A stretch of DNA of 49,155 bases from Anaerococcus obesiensis ph10 (GTDB taxonomy: Bacteria > Bacillota > Clostridia > Tissierellales > Peptoniphilaceae), in assembly GCF_000311745.1 (NCBI RefSeq), contig NZ_HE978531.1, forward strand, positions 641,179-690,333, written 5' to 3'. Below the pieces are notes generated by a model. That model saw only the letters and a list, made by a program, of their open reading frames with translations. It was not told the DNA's origin and made no database searches. The position numbers and the translations under genes are program-made. Shown here one piece after another: positions 27,173-36,063 of this stretch (position 1 is its first letter; each line of letters begins with the position of its first letter).

Positions 27173-28910
27173 TTGAAACCCTCCATTCATTCGCACTGTT
27201 AAACATCTCTTGCAGTCTCTTATAGCTTGTATCTCTTGACATTAATTTTTTGTCAGAGCCTCTTTCTATAATTTTCCCACTATCCATAACAAGTATTTCA
27301 TCAAGATCTTTAATTGTAGATAGCCTGTGTGCAATCATGATGACTGTTTTATCCTTCATAAGATTTTTGAAAGCTTTTTGCAATTCAAACTCGTTATCCG
27401 GATCAATAGATGCTGAGGCTTCGTCCATAATAATAATTTTGGAATCTTTTAAAATCGCTCTAGCAATTGCAATTCTTTGTTTTTCTCCACCAGATAAGTA
27501 AACTCCTTTTGAGCCTATTACAGTATTTTCTCTTTCTGGAAATTTATCTAATATTAGATTACATCCAGCTAATTTTAAAGCTATCATAACATCATCTTTT
27601 GTAGCTTCTTTATTTGCTAAAGCAACATTGTCATAAATGCTCTTCTTAAATAATTTTGAGTCTTGAAAAACAAAGGAGATAGCTTTAATTAAGGCTTCGT
27701 CAGAATATTCAGATATTGGAATCCCACCTATCTTTATCCTTCCTTCATTAACATTGTAAAAACCTGATATAAGTTTTGCTACTGTTGATTTGCCTGATCC
27801 AGATGAACCGACTAGTGCATAGGACTTTCCTTCTTCTAATTTAAAGGATAAATTTTCAATAACAGCCTTATCATTGTAAGCAAAGCTAACATTGTCAAAG
27901 TCTATATTATAATTTTTAAAATTATTGACATTACCATGCACTAATTTGTCTTTTTGCATATCCTTGTAAAGCGCCTCTAAAGTATCTACTGCATAATTTC
28001 CTTGAGAAATATACATGGAGTACCACATCATTCTCATAAATGAAACAAAGAGAACTCCCGATAAAAATAAAATCATGATAAGCTCAAGTAAAATCACCTT
28101 GGCGCTAGCTAAGCTTGTCATAAAATAAACTATAGGAATAATTAAAATTGCAATCAAACCAAAAAATAACCATTGATACAAAACATAAGGCTTTTTACAA
28201 GATAGGGAATAATCATAAGCATATTTTGAGTAATCTTTTATCGCCTTATAAAAGCTTTTAAATGACTCTACATTTGCTCTAAATATTTTTACAACTTGCA
28301 TTCCTCTTACGTATTCAACAGTTTCAGCACTTAGTTTAGATAGGGCTTCTTGGTATATCTTCATAAATTTTTGCTCGCCCATCATTGCCCCTAAAATTAA
28401 TCCGCCAATTATTGTAAGAGCAAGTAAAGTGATTCCAACCCTTATACTTACTATAAAGCCAAGTGCAAGTATAAGCACGGGTGTAACTATTGCCTGAGAG
28501 CTATCGGGTATCATGTGGGCTACAACCTGATGTGTTTGTGCGGCATTATCATCTATAATCTTTCTTATTTGACCAGATGGATTTAAATCAAAGAACCTAA
28601 AACTTGCTTTCTCTAAGCCATCAATCCCCCTTTTTCTTAAATTTGTTTCAAGCCTAAATCCCAATACGTGAGAAAACATTCCTGAAACAAAATAAAATAT
28701 CGCTCCACTTGTTAGTGTAATAACAGATTTTAATGCTAAGCTCTCTGCACCTGATAAATTTGAATTAATTATTAACTTATCTAGAAATTTGTAGATTAAA
28801 TAATATCCATATACTGTAAGTGCAGCAGATATAGCAGAAAAAACTATAGCTAAAACCCCAAGATATTTTTTATCCTGTACATAAGCAAATAGTTTTTTGT
28901 AAATCTTCAT
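27156..28910 (-). CDS. ABC half-transporter, ATPase/permease (YbtP/IrtA-like)
   Basis: About 584 residues: six transmembrane helices (about 15-305), then an ATPase with Walker A GSSGSGKST, signature LSGGEKQRI, Walker B KIIIMDEASAS and H-loop IAHRLSTI. The second ATG (28908-28910) is eight bases from the AGGAG site and is preferred to the ATG six bases upstream. It is the first gene of the operon and lies 86 bases from the Fur box. Together with the next gene it forms the heterodimeric transporter. The divergent AraC gene probably activates it. Confidence 0.87.
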   Translation of the reverse strand: MKIYKKLFAYVQDKKYLGVLAIVFSAISAALTVYGYYLIYKFLDKLIINSNLSGAESLALKSVITLTSGAIFYFVSGMFSHVLGFRLETNLRKRGIDGLEKASFRFFDLNPSGQIRKIIDDNAAQTHQVVAHMIPDSSQAIVTPVLILALGFIVSIRVGITLLALTIIGGLILGAMMGEQKFMKIYQEALSKLSAETVEYVRGMQVVKIFRANVESFKSFYKAIKDYSKYAYDYSLSCKKPYVLYQWLFFGLIAILIIPIVYFMTSLASAKVILLELIMILFLSGVLFVSFMRMMWYSMYISQGNYAVDTLEALYKDMQKDKLVHGNVNNFKNYNIDFDNVSFAYNDKAVIENLSFKLEEGKSYALVGSSGSGKSTVAKLISGFYNVNEGRIKIGGIPISEYSDEALIKAISFVFQDSKLFKKSIYDNVALANKEATKDDVMIALKLAGCNLILDKFPERENTVIGSKGVYLSGGEKQRIAIARAILKDSKIIIMDEASASIDPDNEFELQKAFKNLMKDKTVIMIAHRLSTIKDLDEILVMDSGKIIERGSDKKLMSRDTSYKRLQEMFNSANEWRVSNEGVL

Positions 28911-28960
28911 AATCATATCTCCTTTCTTTGATGTTCCTTTTAGATATAAATTTTCTTAGT

Positions 28961-28975
28961 TGATAATAACTATCA
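28961..28975. promoter_or_regulatory. Fur box in the divergent promoter region
   Basis: TGATAATAACTATCA matches the Fur 7-1-7 inverted repeat (TGATAATNATTATCA) at all but one position. It lies between the divergent ABC operon and the AraC gene and touches the -35 box of the latter. Low iron would therefore be expected to open both directions. This is direct evidence for the iron link. Confidence 0.8.
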
Positions 28976-29004
28976 TTGCTTTTCTATTATACATCGGCTA
29001 TAAT
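28976..29004 (+). promoter_or_regulatory. Promoter of the AraC-type regulator
   Basis: TTGCTT (28976-28981), a 17-base spacer and a perfect TATAAT (28999-29004). The Fur box ends one base before the -35 hexamer. Confidence 0.7.
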
Positions 29005-29070
29005 TAATAATACAATAGTTTTGAATTAATAAAGCTAATTGGAATATTGTCTAAAAGGGATATGTGAATT

Positions 29071-30063
29071 ATGAGTTACTATGATTTTGTAAAAGATTAT
29101 ATGAAAGTAGATGAATGTAAAAACAATAAGAAGTATTCAAGTGCAGGGCACACTTTTTGTTGGAATAAAAATGATTCAAATTATGCAGATGGTCTATATT
29201 GGTTTTATGAAGGAGATGAATTTATTATTGATGTCCATGATTTTTATATCAGAGAGGAAGTGATTCAAAATAGTACCTATAGTATGGCAGACTATGTTTC
29301 AATTTATTCAAGTTACATTGTCAGTGCAAACGGAGAAAAGTTTAGTCCATATCAAACTATTACCGCAAACTCTTTATGTACTTTTGATTTTGATAATATA
29401 AAAGATGACTTTCTATTTTTATTACACGAGAATTCTTATTATCTTGCTGTTTCTATAGGCTTTAAAAGAGAACTTTTAGAAAAACACCTATTATCGATTA
29501 ACATTAATCCAGAATCTTTTTATTCGACCTTACTTCAAACTAATCAAATTATACTTACAAAGGCCTTAGAAAAAGTGGCAATGGAAATATTAAATTGTAA
29601 GATGAACTCTCCTGCCGCTGATTTTTTCTTTAAAGCCAAAGCAAATGAATGGGTAAGTATAGTAATAGATACCTACTTAAATAGAAAAAAATATAAAATT
29701 GAATCTGATGATAATAAAGCACTTGAAGATGTAGTAAGATTCTTGGATGATCATTTCGCTATGAATGTAAATCAAGAAACCCTTGAAAAAATATCTAAAA
29801 TGAGCGGAACAAAATTAAAAAATTTGTTCAAAGAAAAATATGGTCAAAGCATTACAGAATACACCCAAAGAAAAAGAATGAATGTAGCTGAAACTCTTAT
29901 CTTAAATACCGAACTACCTATAAAGGAAATTGCAGAATCTGTTGGATACACATCCCATAGCAAATTTTCCATTTATTACAAAAGATATAAAGGAAAACTT
30001 CCTAGTGATGTTCGTAATTTAGCTTGCAAGGATCATAATTTAAAATGCGATTATTGTGATTAA
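29071..30063 (+). CDS. AraC family transcriptional regulator
   Basis: The 330-residue protein has a C-terminal double helix-turn-helix at about 225-318 (LEKISKMSGTKLKNLFKEKY, then PIKEIAESVGYTSHSKFSIYYKRYKGKLP, the AraC signature) and a ~200-residue N-terminal sensing domain. It is divergent from the transport operon, like YbtA for yersiniabactin uptake, and probably activates it when its ligand (perhaps the imported metallophore) is bound. A short tail with three Cys (CKDHNLKCDYCD) is unusual and could bind metal. The Fur box at its promoter adds iron control. Confidence 0.88.
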   Translation: MSYYDFVKDYMKVDECKNNKKYSSAGHTFCWNKNDSNYADGLYWFYEGDEFIIDVHDFYIREEVIQNSTYSMADYVSIYSSYIVSANGEKFSPYQTITANSLCTFDFDNIKDDFLFLLHENSYYLAVSIGFKRELLEKHLLSININPESFYSTLLQTNQIILTKALEKVAMEILNCKMNSPAADFFFKAKANEWVSIVIDTYLNRKKYKIESDDNKALEDVVRFLDDHFAMNVNQETLEKISKMSGTKLKNLFKEKYGQSITEYTQRKRMNVAETLILNTELPIKEIAESVGYTSHSKFSIYYKRYKGKLPSDVRNLACKDHNLKCDYCD

Positions 30064-30172
30064 ACTAATTTTTCTATTTATATGCATTTATTTTATATGA
30101 TTTTATATATTTGTGTGGTCTGAATAAATTTGATTTAAAAAATGGACAAAAAAATTAAGGAAGTCCGAAGAG

Positions 30173-30254
30173 GGGCTGTAAATAATTTTGTGTCCAGTTT
30201 TATGGGTACACATCAATCTCAGGATTTAGGTTGACACACAAAATTATTTACAGA
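30173..30254. mobile_element. Internally deleted insertion sequence (MITE-like, about 80 bp)
   Basis: GGCTGTAAATAATTTTGTGTC at the left end pairs with GACACACAAAATTATTTACAG at the right end, an imperfect 20-bp terminal inverted repeat. The left part continues into the CATAAAACTGGACAC arm also found at 22755. The right part contains TCAGGATTTAGGTTGA, also found at 38820 next to a transposase start. So both ends of one IS are joined with no transposase between. Confidence 0.65.
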
Positions 30255-30390
30255 TACAAACTTTTCTTTTAAAAGAAATTTTAACCCTATTTTTAATTTT
30301 CCCCTCCTAAACAATATAATTTCAAAATGTTTTTAAATCTATATTATAATTTTATTAATATTTTGTTAATTTTTTATTATAGTAAGAAAG

Positions 30391-30437
30391 TAAAGTCCAT
30401 AATATTGTGCTAGTAAATTTTACACAAAATTATGGAC
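30391..30437. repeat. Inverted repeat near the GNAT pseudogene
   Basis: AAGTCCATAATATTGTG and CACAAAATTATGGACTT form a 17-base inverted repeat (one mismatch) with a 13-base loop. The beginning (AGTCCATAATATT) recurs at 17753. The rest of 30064-30498 apart from the IS remnant holds no gene. Confidence 0.5.
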
Positions 30438-30498
30438 TTGACATAAACTTAGTACTCTAAAAAAATAATATATATTTATCTAAATTAATTAATACCTA

Positions 30499-30999
30499 CT
30501 AAAGTATTTTTTCTGCAAGTAAAATTGTTCCGCCTGATCTTTCTACTTCTTTGATAATCTTAAAGCCATTCTTTTTCCAAAAAGCTTTTGACTGAGGATT
30601 TGCCTTGTCAATGCCTAAGCGAACTTTTGATTTTCCTATTTTTTTAACATAATCTAGAACACTTCCAATAATTTCAGATCCGATACCTTGACCTTGGTAT
30701 AAAATATTTACCATAAAAAAGCCAATAAAACAAGTTTCTTCGTCTGGATAAGCATCTAAAATATCTAAAACAGCAACTAAAAGTTCATTTTTGAAAAATC
30801 CTAAATAATATTTATTATCTTCATTTACTCCTTAAGGTCTTAGGTAAAGGTCTCTTAAGATTTGTTCTCTACTTATTTCTGCCTGGCAGTAACGATAATA
30901 TAACTTATTTCCTTGGCACAATCTGTATATGGTTTCAATATCATTTTCTGTAAGTTTTTCAACATTATAAGTTTTACTCATATTTTTTATAGTTAACAT
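30499..30999 (-). pseudogene. GNAT acetyltransferase with internal stop
   Basis: The full frame begins ATG at 30997-30999 (AAGGTG site) and reads MLTIKNMSKTYNVEKLTENDI. It meets one in-frame TAA at 30832-30834 (codon 56) and continues in the same frame without change to 30499. The second half holds the acetyl-CoA loop GQGIGSEI and the end motifs FWKKNGFKII. Without the stop it is a normal ~166-residue GNAT. A distal restart at 30714 would lack strands beta1-beta3. A single base change accounts for the damage. Confidence 0.8.
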
Positions 31000-31346
31000 T
31001 TTATCACCTTGAATTCTTCCTCTTTAAATGAAAATTATCTTCTCATCAATTCCACAACTAGCAAATTGAAATACTCTTATCCGAAGGCTTTGCATTGAGA
31101 ATCTGGATGAGGCTAAAATTATTTTAGCACAAATCAATGATTATAAGCTAATTAATAGTTATAATACTCAGTGCCAACGATGAAATTATATATTCTTTCT
31201 CATCTTATTAACCTAGCTAATCTTTCGTCTTAATTTTCTGTATTTTGAAATTTTTTACTTGTTAAATGTGTAAATGATAACTCTTTTACATCTTTTTCAG
31301 GATATATTTATATTCAGGTTTTCGTCTATATATTAATTTATTATGT
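31000..31346. other. Intergenic stretch before the HerA-like gene
   Basis: No gene is supported. On the plus strand 31098-31184 there is a short open reading ENLDEAKIILAQINDYKLI that ends at a stop and has no start signal, perhaps the tail of a lost gene. Confidence 0.35.
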
Positions 31347-31352
31347 TATAAT
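31344..31352 (+). promoter_or_regulatory. Extended -10 promoter of the HerA-like gene
   Basis: TGTTATAAT is an extended -10 element (TGnTATAAT), 27 bases before the ATG at 31379, followed by a strong AAAGGAGG site. No clear -35 is needed for this promoter class. Confidence 0.55.
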
Positions 31353-31378
31353 TAAATCAAATATAAAAGGAGGTTCTC

Positions 31379-32866
31379 ATGGACAAAATTTTGATTGGTA
31401 ATGGGAATAAGGAAAATTATATTCTTTTAAATAAAATAAATAGACACGGACTGATCAGCGGTGCTACTGGAACTGGAAAAACCGTAACTCTAAAGGTGCT
31501 TACGGAAGGTCTCTCTGACGCTGGAGTTCCGACCATTCTAGCGGATGTGAAGGGCGATCTTGCAAATATTTCAAAGCCTGGCAAGATGAATGACAAATTA
31601 AATTCAAGGCTTGAAGAACTTGGTATTTCTAATTTTGATTTTAAAAATTATCCTGTAAATATGTGGGATATCTACGGTGAAAAAGGAATTCCACTTAGGG
31701 TTACTGTTTCAGAGATGGGGCCTCTTATGCTCGCAAATATTTTAGACCTAAACGATACGCAGGCTGGGGTTTTAAATATTATTTTCAAAGTTGCCGACAG
31801 TGAGGGTCTTCTATTAATCGATTTAAAGGATCTTAAACAGATGATAAATTTTGTCGGTGAAAATAGAGACGAGATTAGTAGGACTTACGGCAATGTGGCT
31901 AGTCAAAGTCTCTCTGCAATTTCTAGAAAGCTTTTGTTTATTGAAGATGCCGGAGGAGATTTATTCTTTGGAGAGCCTGCGATAAACATCGGCGATTTTA
32001 TTAGAACAGATCCAAGTGGTAAGGGTGTTGTAAATATTTTAAATGCTACGAAATTGATCTCAAATCCACTTCTCTACTCCATGCTTCTCCTATACTTGCT
32101 TTCAGAAATCTATGAAAACTTCCCAGAACTTGGAGATTTGGACAAACCTAAGCTTGTATTTTTCTTTGACGAAGCGCATTTACTATTTAACAACACACCA
32201 AAAGTTTTACAAGACAAGATTATCCAAGTCGTTCGTCTCGTGCGCAGTAAAGGAGTGGGCGTCTTCTTCATCACACAAAATCCTCTCGACATACCAGAAT
32301 CCGTTTCATCACAACTTTCCAACAGAATCGTCCATCAACTAAGGGCTTATTCTCCAAAGGAACTAAAGGCGATAAACGCTATTGCAGACACATTTAGACA
32401 AGATGAATCCATGGATATAAAAGAAGAAATCATAAATCTTAGGACCGGAGAAGCATTGGTTTCATTTGCCGATGAAAGTGGTGCACCAACTGTGGCAGAC
32501 AAGGCACTGATTCTTCCACCGCACTCATCCTTTTCAACACTAACTGATGAGGAGTACAAAGACTTGGTTGATTCTTCTCCACTTTATACAAAGTACAAGG
32601 ATCCTATCGACAGAGAATCCGCCTACGAAATTCTTTTAGAAAGAATTGAAAGAGAAAAGTTGAAAGCTGAAAAAGAAAAAATAGACGCCGAAAGACAGAA
32701 AGAACTTGATGCTCAAAAAAAAGAATTCGAAAAAGCACAAAAATCCAGCCGCAGACAAAAGACTTACGTCGATAAGGGCATCGACTCCATGCTCGGCACC
32801 ATTACGAGAACCATTGGTCGTGAAATCGCAAGAGGCCTCCTAGGTTCCATTAAAAAAAGACGATAA
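31379..32866 (+). CDS. HerA-like DUF853 family ATPase (YjgR-type)
   Basis: The 495 residues have a RecA/HerA-like ATPase core: Walker A GATGTGKTVT (about residue 30), a following LADVKGDLANIS, Walker B PKLVFFFDEAHLLF (about 260) and an arginine-finger-type region VRLVRSKGVGVFFITQNPLDIP. The C-terminal ~80 residues are a Lys/Glu-rich coiled coil (REKLKAEKEKIDAERQKELD), then a basic end. E. coli YjgR is of similar length. The substrate is unknown; HerA relatives move DNA. It is monocistronic, with its own promoter and a terminator 4 bases after the stop. Confidence 0.9.
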   Translation: MDKILIGNGNKENYILLNKINRHGLISGATGTGKTVTLKVLTEGLSDAGVPTILADVKGDLANISKPGKMNDKLNSRLEELGISNFDFKNYPVNMWDIYGEKGIPLRVTVSEMGPLMLANILDLNDTQAGVLNIIFKVADSEGLLLIDLKDLKQMINFVGENRDEISRTYGNVASQSLSAISRKLLFIEDAGGDLFFGEPAINIGDFIRTDPSGKGVVNILNATKLISNPLLYSMLLLYLLSEIYENFPELGDLDKPKLVFFFDEAHLLFNNTPKVLQDKIIQVVRLVRSKGVGVFFITQNPLDIPESVSSQLSNRIVHQLRAYSPKELKAINAIADTFRQDESMDIKEEIINLRTGEALVSFADESGAPTVADKALILPPHSSFSTLTDEEYKDLVDSSPLYTKYKDPIDRESAYEILLERIEREKLKAEKEKIDAERQKELDAQKKEFEKAQKSSRRQKTYVDKGIDSMLGTITRTIGREIARGLLGSIKKRR

Positions 32867-32870
32867 GATA

Positions 32871-32904
32871 AAAAGGCAGGAACAAAGTCCTGCCTTAATA
32901 TATT
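32871..32904 (+). terminator. Terminator of the HerA-like gene
   Basis: AAGGCAGGA, loop ACAAAG, TCCTGCCTT is a perfect 9-bp stem directly after the stop, followed by T-rich sequence. Confidence 0.85.
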
Positions 32905-33291
32905 TTCTTAATTCTTAAATGTGTTTGATATTTTCTAATAATAATTTTTTCATCTCAAATTTGAAATTTCTGCAATATCTATCTCACAGCCACAACTCAT
33001 CGATATCTATCTAGAAACTCAACCCTAGCGATTTCTCGGTTGACCTATCCGTGGATAAATTTCTGAAAATCATTAAATAACCAAATGAAAAATTTTCAAG
33101 ATTTCCTAAAAATCTCAGTACTACTTGGTTTTTACAATTATTTTTCTTTAAGTTTTGATACAAACACTACACTCTCCACATGGCTGGAGTGATTAGTATG
33201 GATAAAATTTAATTTTTTTCAAAAGCCTCGTATGTGGAAATATGTCCAATTAGTATTCATCTTATGATCTATTATATCATTCTTAAGCGCA

Positions 33292-33319
33292 GAAAAAACA
33301 GCCCATAAAAGAGCTGTTT
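33292..33319 (-). terminator. Terminator of operon A
   Basis: On the minus strand AACAGC, an AT-rich loop and GCTGTT are followed by six T. The same hairpin ends operon B at 41302-41328. Confidence 0.75.
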
Positions 33320-33325
33320 AGGTTA

Positions 33326-33532
33326 TTATTTTCTTGTTTTAGTTACATTACTTATATTAGATGACCTACAAACATGGCTATAGGCAGTAATAAGATTAAC
33401 ATAATATTCAACACTATAAATAATCTGTCCTTTACCTTTACCCCCAAATATTGAACCTATTAGTCCAATAATTGGGCAGACAAACATTGATGTGAGTCCA
33501 GTTGGTCTTATACTGGTATAGCTTTCAAACAT
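33326..33532 (-). pseudogene. Small tail membrane protein of operon A, start lost
   Basis: The 68-residue frame begins inside the protein family. Upstream codons read KSKKLFVVGIAIFAPSYLLPVD in frame but are closed by a stop with no ATG before it. The paralogue at 41335-41620 keeps the start (MKENLSKKIF). The expected ~95-residue protein would have two hydrophobic helices (FVVGIAIFAPSYLLPV and TSMFVCPIIGLIGSIFG) and a basic, Lys/Arg-ending tail. It follows the permease gene directly, so it was probably a small partner of the transporter. Confidence 0.6.
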
Positions 33533-33626
33533 ATCGACTGGAAGTAGGTAAGAAGGAGCAAAAATTGCGATTCCAACTACAAATAATTTTTTACTTTTTT
33601 CTTAATATACTTCTCTTACTTTGAAA

Positions 33627-35510
33627 TTATATTGTTCGAATTAAATCTATGGTCGGTCTGTCTAAAATTCTCTTTAAAGAAAAATGATAGATGATTAGGT
33701 TAATACCATAGACGACTAGTGAGAATCCTAGGAAGCTTTTGTAGTCATAATATTTTATTAAAGTACTCATTCTTAAATCAGAAGCGATTATCGATATTAT
33801 AAACATAACTCCTAAGCTAACCATAATAGAAATTATAAAGGATTTTACCTGTTCTCCAATAAATTCTTTTTGATAAATACTCTTTAACTCATCCACATCC
33901 ATACCACATGAGTAGAGACTTCCGATTTCTTTTTTTCTGCTCATAAGACTTAAATTAATGGATGAGTATCCATTGGTGATATTTAGTACAAAGATGATTG
34001 ATGCAATTCCTATTACAATTTTTATTAGACTTTTCAAATCATTATATTCATTTTTTGCGGTCTCCTCACCTGTTGTGATATTAAAGCGATCTTCTGGTGA
34101 GATTTTACTTCTAATCATGGCCTCTACATATTCTTTTACATCTTTGGTATCAGAATCTTTTATCTTCATATTTAAAGTATAGGCATATTCCGTATACATC
34201 TCATCACCTGCTTCTTCCATAAGTTTAAAATAAGTGTCAAAATCTGTATAAACTTTTACATCAAAAGGCATTGTTCTTGACTTATATTTTCCCAAATCTG
34301 TTATTGTCTTTGAAATTTTAATAGTCTTCTTATAATCATTTTCAAAGTTAATGTCTAAAGTCTGTGGGTTTTCATAATATGGAATTCTCTTTGCCTTTGC
34401 TATTGGAATAGAAGAATCTTCTTGAATTGTATTGTAGAGTACAAATTCACCCTTCTTTCCTCCAAGTTCTTTTAAGTCTTTTTCTTCCAAGGCGATGATA
34501 AATCCATCCATACCCTTTGCCTTATATTTTTTAATATTCTTTCTCGCTTCTTCATCTAATCCAGCTGCCTTTGCTTTTTTTGAGAATTCATTTGTATTTT
34601 CCACTTGAACATATTTATCTTTTGAAATATAAGACTTCTCGTTAGGAATTTTATCTACAATTTCTTTTAATATTTTTGGGACTTGGTTATTTTCACTAAA
34701 ATAGTCCACGGAAAAATTATAGCCAGCATCGTAATGCGAAAAATCTCTGTAATATGTTGAGATGCCTATGATGATTATAAAAACCGAAATTATAATTATC
34801 CCTATTGCAGAAATATATCGTTGTGATTTTATTGAAGCTAAGTTGTTGAGCTTTAATTCCTTCCAAAAATCTTTGGCTCTTTTCTTCTTTGATTTTGAAA
34901 AATCTATATTTCCTCTTATGCCGTCTATAATATTTATTTTAGAAATCTTTTTCGCAGGGGATTTAATGGCTAATGCCACAATCACAAAGGAAACTACAAG
35001 TATTGCCAAACTTAATAAGGGATTAAATTGCATCACTTCAAAGGCACTTACTCCTTCACCTATTGTTATGTTTTTATACAAACAATACATAAAGAAAAAT
35101 CCTACGAGATGTCCTAAGAGTATTGGAATTGCAGTTGTAACAAGTCCTTCCTTTAGAAGTAAGAGATAAATTTGTCCATTGGTAGATCCTATGGACTTAT
35201 AAATAGAAAGCTCTCTAATCTTCCTAAGCCCCCAAACCCAAAAGATGTTTTTAATAAAAAACACAAAGATCGCTATACATCCAAGAACTGATAGAACAAG
35301 AACAGCCTGGCTCATTATATTTTGTAAGGGTTCGTTTTCCACTCCGTAATAATTTATGAGACTTTCGGAAAATTCTAAATTAACATTTTTACCAAGTGTA
35401 TTATTTATTTCACTTTGTATCTTATTTCTATTCTTATAAGCTTCTTCAAAAGAATTAAACTTTAATAAAGGTTCTGAAGGTGGTAATTTTATCTTGTAGC
35501 CCAAGAGCAA
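33627..35510 (-). CDS. FtsX-type ABC permease A, C-terminal part (frameshifted)
   Basis: The 627-residue frame lacks the N-terminal helix and first extracytoplasmic segment, which lie in the other frame at 35455-36063. It contains an FtsX domain (about 60-190, three helices with IRELSIYKSIGSTNGQIYLLLL), a fourth helix after SKKKRAKDFWKELKLNNLASI, a large extracytoplasmic domain (~260-480) and a second FtsX domain with SRKKEIGSLYSCGMDVDELK. The two frames overlap by 56 bases and join as YSRLSFAL then GYKIKLPPSEP. With a one-base correction the protein is about 810 residues, like paralogue B (826). Confidence 0.85.
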   Translation of the reverse strand: MLLGYKIKLPPSEPLLKFNSFEEAYKNRNKIQSEINNTLGKNVNLEFSESLINYYGVENEPLQNIMSQAVLVLSVLGCIAIFVFFIKNIFWVWGLRKIRELSIYKSIGSTNGQIYLLLLKEGLVTTAIPILLGHLVGFFFMYCLYKNITIGEGVSAFEVMQFNPLLSLAILVVSFVIVALAIKSPAKKISKINIIDGIRGNIDFSKSKKKRAKDFWKELKLNNLASIKSQRYISAIGIIIISVFIIIIGISTYYRDFSHYDAGYNFSVDYFSENNQVPKILKEIVDKIPNEKSYISKDKYVQVENTNEFSKKAKAAGLDEEARKNIKKYKAKGMDGFIIALEEKDLKELGGKKGEFVLYNTIQEDSSIPIAKAKRIPYYENPQTLDINFENDYKKTIKISKTITDLGKYKSRTMPFDVKVYTDFDTYFKLMEEAGDEMYTEYAYTLNMKIKDSDTKDVKEYVEAMIRSKISPEDRFNITTGEETAKNEYNDLKSLIKIVIGIASIIFVLNITNGYSSINLSLMSRKKEIGSLYSCGMDVDELKSIYQKEFIGEQVKSFIISIMVSLGVMFIISIIASDLRMSTLIKYYDYKSFLGFSLVVYGINLIIYHFSLKRILDRPTIDLIRTI

Positions 35511-36063
35511 AACTTAGTCTACTGTACTTGTTGTAGACATCTCCGTAAACACCAACTAAAGTAAAGCTTTTAGAGCCTTGTCTCTCAAATTTTTCCCTGT
35601 CAGTATTTGCACTTGTGGGACCTATCTCTTCGCCATTTAAAAACCTTTTGCCCAAATCAAGTTCTAGCTTGTCGCCTATTTTAAGTTTGTTTTTCTCTAC
35701 AAGGCTTTTAGATAGTACAATCTCATCTTCCTTTTCAGCAAATCTGCCTTCAATAAGTCTTGAATACTCCCTCATCTTATTGATTGCTTCGTCTTGGTAG
35801 TTAATAACTACTAAATCGTCAGCAAGTTTTCCATTATCAGAATTAAGAGACATTTTTCCGACCAAATCTATATCTTCAATGGACTTTAGTTTTTCAACAT
35901 CTTCATTTGAAAGTTCTTCTCTAATCTCTCCATGATAAAAGCTTGAAGCCATGTAATAACCATAGTTAGCCTTCATATTTGTATATCCGTAATAAAAAAC
36001 CACAGTAAAAAACAGACTTACAATAAATAATGAGATGAAAATAGGAAAATTCTTCTTATTCAT
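35455..36063 (-). CDS. FtsX-type ABC permease A, N-terminal part (frameshifted)
   Basis: This 202-residue piece has the first transmembrane helix (FPIFISLFIVSLFFTVVFYYGY) and a MacB-type periplasmic-core-like domain (ELSNEDVEKLKSIEDIDLVG, EIVLSKSLVEKNKLKIGDKL). It is cut by a frameshift between 35455 and 35510. The ATG at 36061-36063 is eight bases from GGAG and overlaps the ATPase gene, so translation is coupled. As sequenced, the transporter of operon A would be non-functional unless frameshifting occurs. Confidence 0.8.
   Translation of the reverse strand: MNKKNFPIFISLFIVSLFFTVVFYYGYTNMKANYGYYMASSFYHGEIREELSNEDVEKLKSIEDIDLVGKMSLNSDNGKLADDLVVINYQDEAINKMREYSRLIEGRFAEKEDEIVLSKSLVEKNKLKIGDKLELDLGKRFLNGEEIGPTSANTDREKFERQGSKSFTLVGVYGDVYNKYSRLSFALGLQDKITTFRTFIKV

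Larger units (their letters stand above)
33160..33580. repeat. Long direct repeat, copy A
   Basis: About 420 bases closely match 41160-41585 in the same orientation. Both cover an RlmD/RumA-like tail (SSHVE motif on the minus strand), a terminator hairpin and the small tail-protein gene of the two ABC operons. The stretch 32905-33160 before it shows no gene. Confidence 0.8.

Noticed and set aside
34762-35169. Plus-strand frame of 135 codons in permease A
   Set aside because: It is the antisense of transmembrane segments, without a ribosome-binding site.
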